Shown piece after piece: positions 1 through 6,032 of a stretch of DNA of 6,045 nucleotides. The stretch is from an uncultured Pseudomonadota bacterium (GTDB lineage: Bacteria > Bdellovibrionota_B > Oligoflexia > Oligoflexales > Bog-1112): positions 1 through 6,045 of the forward strand of contig CALBMD010000203.1 in the NCBI GenBank assembly GCA_937896265.1. Reading direction: 5' to 3'. Below the pieces are notes generated by a model. The model did no database searches. It was not told the DNA's origin and saw only the letters and a program-made list of their open reading frames with translations. Made by a program: the position numbers and the translations under genes. The first letter of the stretch is position 1; each line of letters starts with the position of its first letter.

Positions 1-771
1 TTGTAAAATGTAATTAGATGTCCAGCCCTTGCTATCAATACCTGATGAACGAAGATAAGGAAAGTCATTCAGATGGACAAACGCAGCAAACACTTGATGG
101 CCATATTCATGCGCCACAATAAGGGGCTGTTCCCAAAAGTAAGCTTTGAGTTTTTGCCGCCTGCGCACGCTATGAGGGTAGACCACAATCAAAGGGTAAA
201 TAAACTGACTTGATTGCTGCCAAAAGGCATTATCTACTAAAGAGGTATACCCAAGCTCTGTATGATCATAGGCCGTTTCAGGGAGGAGCAGATCTATTTT
301 TGACAAAGAAAAGCGCATACCTTTAGCCGTTAGTTTTTCCAAAAAACTATGGCTTCGCTGCACAGCATAAGCCATAGCTAATCCAGCATTTTCAGCGCTA
401 TCTCTACTATATGTTGGTTGACAAATGAGCAGAGATCTTAATCCTTTGAGCTCAGTTTTAGCTTGATGAATCCGCATTGTTTGGGCTGTCATAGCTTGAT
501 GGATAGCATCACTACGCAATCCTTTTCCGGAAACATTCCTTAAATCAACTTCTTGTGCTAGTGTTGACCGGCCATTGTAGAGCCAAACCTTACGATAACC
601 TAAATCTGTAACTGTCCCTTCGGGGCAATCATACTCTTCTAAGGCAATAGGAAAGGGAAATTCATCTGTTGGAGATTCATTGAGAGATCTGCGCTTCTCT
701 CCTTTGTCCCGCTCGCCGCAAGAAAAACAGAGCAAAAGAGAAAAAAATAAGAATGGCAAGACGTCTTTCAT
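1..771 (-). CDS. Exported zincin-like metallopeptidase with HEYGH motif, probable lipoprotein (C-terminus outside window)
   Basis: The leftward reading frame is open from ATG at 771 to the window edge, giving the first 257 residues. Residues 2-17 are a short charged start plus a hydrophobic stretch, followed by Cys18-Gly19 and a charged, low-complexity linker. This looks like a lipoprotein signal with Cys18 as the lipidated residue, although the lipobox (C-F-S before Cys18) is not canonical. Residues 216-230 read PLIVAHEYGHQVFAA. His221, Glu222 and His225 form the HExxH zinc site of zincin metallopeptidases, with Glu222 as catalytic base. The third zinc ligand would lie further on, outside the window, so the clan cannot be settled. 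The protein is predicted to act in the periplasm or at the outer membrane. An in-frame ATG at 783 exists, but ATG 771 has GGA seven bases upstream and a longer leader from the predicted promoter. No specific family is recognised, and the substrate is unknown. Confidence 0.8.
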   Translation of the reverse strand, partial: MKDVLPFLFFSLLLCFSCGERDKGEKRRSLNESPTDEFPFPIALEEYDCPEGTVTDLGYRKVWLYNGRSTLAQEVDLRNVSGKGLRSDAIHQAMTAQTMRIHQAKTELKGLRSLLICQPTYSRDSAENAGLAMAYAVQRSHSFLEKLTAKGMRFSLSKIDLLLPETAYDHTELGYTSLVDNAFWQQSSQFIYPLIVVYPHSVRRRQKLKAYFWEQPLIVAHEYGHQVFAAFVHLNDFPYLRSSGIDSKGWTSNYILQ

Positions 772-798
772 ACTCAGATCCATTGAATTTGAAGGAGG

Positions 799-827
799 AT
801 TTTAATATTAAATAGCTGAAAAGACAA
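799..827 (-). promoter_or_regulatory. Candidate sigma-70 promoter for the metallopeptidase gene
   Basis: On the minus strand, TTGTCT at 827-822 (4 of 6 matches to the -35 consensus) is followed after exactly 17 bases by TAAAAT at 804-799 (5 of 6 to the -10). The start of transcription would fall near 792. This leaves a leader of about 20 bases before ATG 771, and only about 9 before the alternative ATG 783. A 12-bp palindrome at 801-812 overlaps the -10 box and spacer. The call rests on consensus matching in an AT-rich region, where chance matches are common. Confidence 0.4.
801..812. repeat. 12-bp perfect palindrome TTTAATATTAAA
   Basis: The 12 bases are identical on both strands. The palindrome sits over the -10 box and spacer of the candidate leftward promoter, where a repressor operator could lie. 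AT-only palindromes also arise by chance in AT-rich spacers, so an operator role is only inference. Confidence 0.5.
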
Positions 828-931
828 GAAACGTCTAGCTAGTCAATTAGGAACTCGCTAACGCTCGTACAGGCCTAGGGTGGAGAGTGAACTCCAGTTC
901 ATATCAGCCAATCCGAGATTTGAGATTTTGT

Positions 932-960
932 TTGACCGCAGCAGTTATTGAACCTATCCT
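932..960 (+). promoter_or_regulatory. Candidate sigma-70 promoter for the small secreted protein gene
   Basis: TTGACC at 932-937 (5 of 6 to the -35 consensus) is followed after exactly 17 bases by TATCCT at 955-960 (4 of 6 to the -10). Transcription would begin near 967, leaving a leader of about 33 bases that contains the ribosome binding site at 990-994. Position and spacing are right, but the -10 box is only a partial match. Confidence 0.45.
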
Positions 961-989
961 TAGGACGCAATTTTTATCTATCTTTATTT

Positions 990-994
990 AGGAG
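990..994 (+). promoter_or_regulatory. Shine-Dalgarno site AGGAG
   Basis: AGGAG ends five bases before ATG at 1000. This is the clearest ribosome binding site in the window and fixes the start of the downstream gene. Confidence 0.8.
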
Positions 995-999
995 CAAAT

Positions 1000-1455
1000 A
1001 TGAAAAGTCAGTTTTTATTATTCGCTGTGATAGCATTTACCAATTTAGCAAAGGGCGCTGATTCCACTACTATTATCCCAAGCATTGAGCTTGGATATCA
1101 TGGGGGTGGGTCCTATAAGGCCTTAGTATATCAGGATGCAGATCAAAAACTGCTAGTGACCACGAAAGAATGTAATTTTCGCAAGTTAAGCCTATCTGAA
1201 AGCCAATCTACCACTATTGCTTTGTCCGCTGATGTTGCCTCTGACGGCAACGAAATTTTAACCGGTAATGCAAAAATCTCTGAAGAGCCTGTCAAAAGGT
1301 TAACGGGCTCTTTTCCTTTTTTAATTCTCCATATGAAAGAAGGTATCAACCATTACCACCGGCCAACAATCAATATTCAAGGCGAAACATCAGAATTTTT
1401 TACTCTTGTAATAAAAGAAGCAAGAGCCGCGGCAACCAAATTTTGTTCTGAATGA
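1000..1455 (+). CDS. Small secreted protein of unknown function, two cysteines
   Basis: The gene encodes 151 residues and starts at an ATG with an AGGAG site five bases upstream. Residues 1-20 form a classical signal peptide: Lys2, a hydrophobic core at 5-16, then A17-K18-G19-A20, with likely cleavage after Gly19 or Ala20. The mature part of about 131 residues has no membrane segment and would be periplasmic or secreted. It looks rich in beta strand and contains a glycine run (YHGGGSYKALVY, 33-44). Its only cysteines, Cys58 and Cys149, could form one disulfide tying the C-terminus back to the core. I recognise no family and assign no function. It is transcribed away from the metallopeptidase lipoprotein gene across a shared 228-bp spacer, so the two could be co-regulated. 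It converges on the receptor gene with a 34-bp gap. It contains no AGATCT, unlike its three long neighbours. A terminator-like hairpin lies inside the gene at 1283-1322. Confidence 0.8.
   Translation: MKSQFLLFAVIAFTNLAKGADSTTIIPSIELGYHGGGSYKALVYQDADQKLLVTTKECNFRKLSLSESQSTTIALSADVASDGNEILTGNAKISEEPVKRLTGSFPFLILHMKEGINHYHRPTINIQGETSEFFTLVIKEARAAATKFCSE
1283..1322 (+). other. Terminator-like hairpin and T-rich run inside the secreted-protein gene
   Basis: On the plus strand, AAGAGCC (1283-1289) is complementary to GGCTCTT (1306-1312) across a 16-base loop, and the T-rich run TTTTCCTTTTTT follows at 1311-1322. This has the layout of an intrinsic terminator, but it lies in codons 95-108 of an intact gene. 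A second possible pairing, AAAAGG (1294-1299) with CCTTTT (1315-1320), excludes the first. The loop is long and the T run is broken by CC, so activity is doubtful. Confidence 0.3.
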
Positions 1456-1489
1456 TTCTCTCCAAAATTATCCAAAAAAGAAAGTCGCA
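1456..1489. other. Convergent gap without visible terminator
   Basis: Thirty-four bases separate the stop codons of the secreted-protein gene (plus) and the receptor gene (minus). The sequence is A-rich on the plus strand and shows no GC-rich hairpin, so transcripts from the two sides may overlap or end by a factor-dependent route. Confidence 0.5.
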
Positions 1490-4090
1490 CTATGATCTGC
1501 GGGTTAGATCTCGAATCGTGGTGCTTTCAGCGATCTTAAAAACTGTCTCCAAGGGCAGATAATGTACTGTTTCAATCTCCTGCCAGCGGTTATCCTGCTC
1601 TAGCCCAACAAGAGAAACAGCTTTGAACTCTAGGTTTTGATATACCTTCAGATCAGCAATGAAATCCTTAGTCAAAATCATAGTTTCATGCAACGCTTGA
1701 AATGCTTCTACTTTCATATTGCGCAGAGATTCAAGATTTTCTATAACGTGGCAAGGCTTACCGCTTAGGCTATAATCAATCCGCTTTTGATTAAGCAAAT
1801 TGCCAAGCGTTGCAACACCGTAGTGAGCAATAAATTCCAACTCAATCCGCGGCCGATTTTCTTTGAGATGATTATGTTTTTCTGCTTCTTTTCGGAAAAC
1901 ACAAGTTAAGAATAGTATAAGATCTGAACAAGAAACTTCTAGGTTTGCTGCCATTATCTCATCTACAATAAACCAAATACGATCTCCTAGCATCTTCACC
2001 TGTGCTACTTGTGAGGCTTCAAATAAGGGCAATTCATAGTATTCATAAAGCACATCAGAAATCTTTTGAAAAACATCCGTGACAATCGATTCATCATATT
2101 TGACAAATCTTGCTTGCAATAAAGCCGTCTTACTTAACCTTGGAGCAAGGGTGCTCTTAATATTGTCTTCAAGAGATCTATTTTGTGAAAAGCGATAAAG
2201 TATGGAAGTAGGTAGAAAGTATTGAATCGTTTTAAGGCTGCTTTTTTCGACCAATTTGTGAAATTCGCGCAACTTTATTTTCACATTATCTTCAATGCGC
2301 GCCCAATTTAAAGAAAGCTCTTGCTGCATCACATTAACAATAGCAATAACGAGGTCTTCTTCGTAAGGCTCATATTTCAAGGCTAAATCGATCGTTCCTA
2401 GACGCTTGAAATCGTTTGCTACAGCTAATGCTGTGGCAAACGATCGCTGTCTAAGTTGATTGAAAACTGTACTACTGGCTCTCGAAAGTGAATTTTGTAT
2501 CATATGCAGTTCTGGAGAATGCCCAGATCTGCTCTCACGTTCAGTCAAAATTCGGTCTAGATCATCTTGCCTAAGCCCAATTTTAACAAGATACTGAAAG
2601 GCAAGTTCTGGATCACCAGCAGCTTGATGTAAATCCAGATCAAAGTCTTTAAAAATCAGCGTAAATAATTTGAATTCTGAACGGCAAACATTTTGTGTAC
2701 CAATCCTAAGCTGTTCTAAAGTATTGCACTGGCTAAGCTTAGCTCTCAGATTGCGAGAAAACCGCTTAAGTCGAAAATCAGTCTTACGACGTATATAGAA
2801 AAGGAAGGTATAGATCAGCAAAGATGAAAGTGCTGCAGCAAAAAGAGCTCTTGTTGGAATAAGAAAAATCATATCGATATTTAGGCGATAAAGCACGACA
2901 AAGATGAGAAAAAGAAGAATCACAAGACTTAAATAAAAGATCTGCACAAAAGGGACTATCAAAGCGCCAGCAGCAAAGACGAAAGCCAAGATAAGTGGTA
3001 AATAACGAGTTTCTTTGAGGCTGATCGCACGCGGTTTTTTGAGAAAAGTCTTATTTAGAAGACTATCCAAATAGCGAGCTTCAATCTCATGAGGGTAAAC
3101 AAAATTGTTTACCTCTGAGTCTGGCCCGAATGGATCGCGTACCTTATCCTTCTCGGAGGTCAAAAGTAGCACTCTGCCTTCAAGAAGTTTAGCCATAGAA
3201 ATTTTTTTTCCAAACACATCTTTAATCTTATCTTCAATAACATCAGAGAATTCAAGAACCAGAATATTACGCCTTGTTAAATAGTCCTTCGTCGATTCTT
3301 GAGGGCTGCTTAAACAGATAGTTGCGGTAACATCAAGCCATCCGCGCCACTCTCTATTTTTTGCTTCACTCTCTGGCGGCCATTTAGCTTCCTCTGTTTT
3401 AAGGCGCGACTTGGTGGCCAGAGCACTTACCCATAGAAACGATGTGGGAATAACAAAGCTCTCTCCTTCATCTGCAAAGTAAGGGTGCATGCAAGTTCCC
3501 ATACCCTCAGCTGCAACTGATGGATAAAGGCCAGTGACAGCTTGTGAGGTAATAAAATCTTCTTTTTCTAAAAGCTGTAATGGCAAAAAAGGTAAACTAG
3601 CTGGAGGCTGACCAGATCGATTAAAAAAAGAACGTCTAAAACTTGGCGCTTGGGTGATCTTAAACGGGTCTTTCAAATCTAAATCATTAGCAATAGTTAT
3701 TGAAGTTCCGACATAGCGTCCATAACCTTGTAGCAGTCGTATAAATTCAGCGTCTTGCTCTGGGCGAGAAGGAATCTCCGTTTGAGTCAGCAATGAAATA
3801 ATCCAAGGTCTATCTGCTTGATTCATTTTTTTCAAATAAATGTTTAAATGATCACGGCTGAATTGCTTCTTAAAATGATGGTGTGTCGCAGGGCTTATTT
3901 TAACAACAGCAACACCAGATGGCATATTATTTCGCTTTTTTACATCGCGAACCAAGGATAGATTTTGATAGGCCCATTCACTAATGGATCGCCATTTATC
4001 CTGGGAAATCAAAGGAAAAATACTTTGCACTAAAAGTGGTGGTAGAAAGATCATGAGTGCAAAGACTAGACGTAAAGAGTTGTTTTTCAT
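1490..4090 (-). CDS. CHASE2 membrane receptor with GAF-like linker and degenerate class III cyclase domain
   Basis: The protein has 866 residues. Residues 7-28 are a membrane helix. Residues about 30-350 form a periplasmic CHASE2-type sensor: the first strand VAVVKIS (60-66), FADEGESFVIP (205-215) where the family has its D-x-D-G-x-x-R segment, LEGRVLLLTS (303-312), and HEIEARYLDSLL (334-345). Three closely spaced membrane helices follow (about 363-382, 384-401, 411-432), then a basic cytoplasmic stretch. Residues about 450-600 are GAF-like, judged mainly from the final helix after YEEDL (576-580). Residues 620-640 match the linker seen before class III cyclase domains, and 655-830 match the cyclase domain. 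Lys699 and metal-site Asp703 in KMLGD are kept. The first metal Asp is Arg661, the purine-contact Asp is Lys778, and the transition-state Asn and Arg are His781 and Asn785. I infer a catalytically dead cyclase. No strong Shine-Dalgarno precedes ATG 4090. The gene lies 31 bp behind the HEPN gene, so translation may depend on it. Confidence 0.82.
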   Translation of the reverse strand: MKNNSLRLVFALMIFLPPLLVQSIFPLISQDKWRSISEWAYQNLSLVRDVKKRNNMPSGVAVVKISPATHHHFKKQFSRDHLNIYLKKMNQADRPWIISLLTQTEIPSRPEQDAEFIRLLQGYGRYVGTSITIANDLDLKDPFKITQAPSFRRSFFNRSGQPPASLPFLPLQLLEKEDFITSQAVTGLYPSVAAEGMGTCMHPYFADEGESFVIPTSFLWVSALATKSRLKTEEAKWPPESEAKNREWRGWLDVTATICLSSPQESTKDYLTRRNILVLEFSDVIEDKIKDVFGKKISMAKLLEGRVLLLTSEKDKVRDPFGPDSEVNNFVYPHEIEARYLDSLLNKTFLKKPRAISLKETRYLPLILAFVFAAGALIVPFVQIFYLSLVILLFLIFVVLYRLNIDMIFLIPTRALFAAALSSLLIYTFLFYIRRKTDFRLKRFSRNLRAKLSQCNTLEQLRIGTQNVCRSEFKLFTLIFKDFDLDLHQAAGDPELAFQYLVKIGLRQDDLDRILTERESRSGHSPELHMIQNSLSRASSTVFNQLRQRSFATALAVANDFKRLGTIDLALKYEPYEEDLVIAIVNVMQQELSLNWARIEDNVKIKLREFHKLVEKSSLKTIQYFLPTSILYRFSQNRSLEDNIKSTLAPRLSKTALLQARFVKYDESIVTDVFQKISDVLYEYYELPLFEASQVAQVKMLGDRIWFIVDEIMAANLEVSCSDLILFLTCVFRKEAEKHNHLKENRPRIELEFIAHYGVATLGNLLNQKRIDYSLSGKPCHVIENLESLRNMKVEAFQALHETMILTKDFIADLKVYQNLEFKAVSLVGLEQDNRWQEIETVHYLPLETVFKIAESTTIRDLTRRS
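1601..2128 (-). other. Degenerate class III nucleotidyl cyclase domain of the receptor
   Basis: This segment codes residues 655-830. The domain order of a class III cyclase is recognisable: beta-1 around TALLQARF (655-662), KMLGDRIW (699-706), IAHYGVATLGNL (754-765), YSLSGKPCHVIENLESL (773-789) and the later MILTKDF (804-810). Of six usual active-site positions, by my hand alignment only the purine-contact Lys699 and the second metal Asp703 remain. Arg661, Lys778, His781 and Asn785 replace Asp, Asp, Asn and Arg. The alignment around Arg661 is the least certain. Confidence 0.7.
3041..4003 (-). other. CHASE2 periplasmic sensor domain of the receptor
   Basis: This segment codes residues 30-350, between the single N-terminal membrane helix and the triple helix bundle. 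That arrangement, one helix then about 320 residues then three helices, is the usual topology of CHASE2 receptors. Ligands for most CHASE2 domains are unknown, and none can be inferred here. Confidence 0.75.
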
Positions 4091-4121
4091 TCTTAGTTTT
4101 TTCGTTAGCTCACAAAGTATG

Positions 4122-6032
4122 TCATCCCCATAAGGGATCTGTTACAGACCCATCCAAAAACTTTTTCTTTGTACTTTTTATCTGCTCAACTTGCGCAATA
4201 ATTCGGGCTGTACATTCCCAGATCTCATCAATACCTTGACGAGCTTGAGGCCTAAAGCCTTCATGAGCTGCCCTGTTGCGAAAATCTTGGAAAATATGTA
4301 GATCTTTAACAAACAAAGCCAAGCTTCTATCATCGTCAAAATTTAATGGGAAAAGTCCCCCAAAGCCAAAAGAGCACTTTTGGCGGCTAAAACAAAGAAA
4401 AAAGATGGCAAAAGCTTTTAACCCATCCAGAGTAAACCTCTTACCTGGCCGAAAAAGGCAAATCCCACGCAGCATTTTTCTGAGTTTGAATTTACTAAAA
4501 TAAGGGATATCTGCAATAATTGGCAGCGACGCAATATAAGACTCGAACTCATCCATCGCTTTAGGTATCGGGCGTGCATAACCTAACACATCTAGTTTTC
4601 TTTGCAGCACACCTTTAGACAATATTCTGTTACATTCATCTTCAAAAAATTCACGAAAAAACAGCTCCATCGCCTTATACTGCATATCAATTACAGGGCT
4701 AAAATCAATACCTCTAGCTTCAGCATTCCCAAGCTGACTATGAAAAAATTGCGCTGTACGTAAGGCGCGACGGACCTCAGCGGATAAATTAGCAAAGGTT
4801 GGAATCTTTTTAGCAAGATCCTCATCAAGACGCCAACTTATAGAGCCATCAACAACTTCCTGCATAACCTCCTTGCCTTTTTGCAGAGGATGCCAAAGAT
4901 CATGAAGAACTTCTTCTACCTCACGCTCGAGATTTGATTTATTGCGCCGTCTAGCAAAGTCTTCTAAGCTACCATGCAGATCATGCTCAACCAGGCTTAA
5001 GTCTTTGCCACGCAAAAGTTGACAGGTATATAACGCCAAACCTTCGTTCAAATTAGGCCGCGTAAGTGCAAAAAGCATCTCCTGCAGTGCTCTTGGCGTA
5101 CCAATTTGGGCAAAAGCCTGCATCAATTCTCGCAGCTCCTGTTCGCTTTCTGAGCGAATATAGTCTATTAGCTTTAAGCAAGCTGCATCAGAACCCTTAA
5201 ATCTACCTAAAGTTCTAATATAACAAACGCTATAAATTTTTGGAGCAGAACGGGCAAGATTAGCTAGATTTGCCAGACCATCTTCTTTTGGCGATTTCCA
5301 TGTTGCTAAAAGAGAAGGCCAAAAACTTTCGAGCATCTGAACATTTCTCTCTATAGCATTACGACGATAAGCAAGATCTATGAAACTAGAGCGATCAGAA
5401 TTTGATAGATCTTGAGCTAGCTGCTCTTTCACTTGGTTTAAGAAAAAAAATATATCGACCTGAAAACCTGTGTCCAAAAAATTTTTTTCTTGTTCTTGCA
5501 GTAGAGCATTAAGATTATCGTCTAATGCTGGCACGCGTCGGAATTCAGGTAACAAAATGCTATAGCAATCAGTAATCAAATCACGATCTGAGCTGCTTAA
5601 TAGCTCAAAAGCACCAAGCAAAGCATCTTTATTACACCCTGAGAGCAAAAGCCATCGATCTTTTCCTAAAAAAGGGCAGTCAGAAAGTAAAAGCGCTCTG
5701 ATCAATTGGACAACATCTGCTGCTTGTAAACGTTCGCGAGAAAACTCAGGTGGCCAAGTAGCAAATCTCTCCGCAAATCTTCCCTTGCTCACAAAAGATC
5801 GACGGCTTGCCAGAATATTTCTGGCCACAAGATCTAAATAATCCCATCTTAGTCCAGAAATACAAATTTTCGCAGGCAACCATTCTAAAATAAGATCAGG
5901 CTCTTCCTTGGCTACCCAGTAAAGAGAAGAAATTAAAGCTTTGTTTTCAATAGCTTCATCCGTTTCAAAATAAGACGCTAAAACTTTTCGTGCCATCTTT
6001 GAAAGAAGAGGTTTCTCAAGATTGAATTGCAT
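4122..6032 (-). CDS. Helical protein with C-terminal HEPN-like domain (RNRAAH motif)
   Basis: The gene encodes 636 residues with no signal peptide and no clear membrane helix, so the product is probably cytoplasmic. Residues 1-420 look almost entirely alpha-helical and leucine-rich. The stretch around 250-345 resembles a HEAT/ARM-like helical solenoid (for example RELMQAFAQIGTPRALQEML, 301-320). Residues about 440-620 fit a HEPN-type bundle: DFSPVIDMQYKAMELFFREF (443-462), FTLDGLKAF (533-541), and FRNRAAHEGF (584-593). Arg585 and His590 give the R-x4-H motif, with polar Asn586 after Arg. In HEPN RNases this motif is the active site, and other HEPN proteins serve as scaffolds, so RNase activity is possible but not shown. 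ATG 6032 is preceded by AAAGAG two bases upstream, a modest ribosome site. The frame stays open for the remaining 13 bases, so a start outside the window cannot be excluded. The receptor gene follows after 31 bp on the same strand, indicating co-transcription. Family and partner are not recognised. Confidence 0.75.
   Translation of the reverse strand: MQFNLEKPLLSKMARKVLASYFETDEAIENKALISSLYWVAKEEPDLILEWLPAKICISGLRWDYLDLVARNILASRRSFVSKGRFAERFATWPPEFSRERLQAADVVQLIRALLLSDCPFLGKDRWLLLSGCNKDALLGAFELLSSSDRDLITDCYSILLPEFRRVPALDDNLNALLQEQEKNFLDTGFQVDIFFFLNQVKEQLAQDLSNSDRSSFIDLAYRRNAIERNVQMLESFWPSLLATWKSPKEDGLANLANLARSAPKIYSVCYIRTLGRFKGSDAACLKLIDYIRSESEQELRELMQAFAQIGTPRALQEMLFALTRPNLNEGLALYTCQLLRGKDLSLVEHDLHGSLEDFARRRNKSNLEREVEEVLHDLWHPLQKGKEVMQEVVDGSISWRLDEDLAKKIPTFANLSAEVRRALRTAQFFHSQLGNAEARGIDFSPVIDMQYKAMELFFREFFEDECNRILSKGVLQRKLDVLGYARPIPKAMDEFESYIASLPIIADIPYFSKFKLRKMLRGICLFRPGKRFTLDGLKAFAIFFLCFSRQKCSFGFGGLFPLNFDDDRSLALFVKDLHIFQDFRNRAAHEGFRPQARQGIDEIWECTARIIAQVEQIKSTKKKFLDGSVTDPLWG
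4134..4151 (-). repeat. Hairpin at the 3' end of the HEPN gene
   Basis: On the minus strand, GGGTCTG-TAA-CAGATCCC can fold into a seven-pair stem with one bulged base and a three-base loop. The TCCC of its right arm can instead pair with GGGA just downstream (4126-4129, loop TTATG), so two exclusive structures are possible shortly before the HEPN stop codon and the receptor start. No T run follows, so it is not an intrinsic terminator. Confidence 0.35.
4173..4715 (-). other. HEPN-like domain of the helical protein
   Basis: This segment codes residues 440-620. The pattern is an amphipathic helix with Y-K-A-M-E (452-456), a middle segment with T-L-D-G-L (534-538, in the place of the T-L-G-x-L seen in related HEPN proteins), and R-N-R-A-A-H at 585-590 encoded at 4263-4280. 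The assignment rests on motif order and spacing judged by eye. Confidence 0.6.

Larger units (their letters stand above)
772..999. other. Divergent intergenic region between two exported-protein genes
   Basis: This 228-bp stretch separates the leftward metallopeptidase gene from the rightward secreted-protein gene. It holds one promoter candidate in each direction (799-827 leftward, 932-960 rightward) and the AT palindrome at 801-812. There is also an 8-bp palindrome CTAGCTAG at 835-842, and a GC-richer block at 851-900 with small inverted repeats (TGGAG/CTCCA at 881-885 and 892-896; GAACT/AGTTC at 889-893 and 896-900). No tRNA, open frame of note or terminator was seen. Confidence 0.7.

Noticed and set aside
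331..349. Eight-pair inverted repeat TAGTTTTT/AAAAACTA with a three-base loop
   Set aside because: It lies within the metallopeptidase coding sequence and is made almost only of A-T pairs from homopolymer runs, so chance is the simpler explanation.
851..900. GC-richer intergenic block with several small palindromes, considered as a dispersed repeat or small RNA
   Set aside because: The stems are only five pairs long, there is no T run and no second copy in the window, so nothing supports a specific call.
1143..1349. Minus-strand 68-residue open frame
   Set aside because: It is an antisense shadow of the secreted-protein gene, which has a signal peptide and a strong ribosome site.
4057..4239. 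Plus-strand 60-residue open frame across the junction of the two large genes
   Set aside because: It lies antisense over the ends of two well-supported minus-strand genes, with no ribosome site of note and an unconvincing composition.
4276..4503. Plus-strand 75-residue basic open frame
   Set aside because: It is an antisense shadow of the HEPN-like region; its Lys/Arg richness reflects the complement of Phe/Leu-rich coding sequence.
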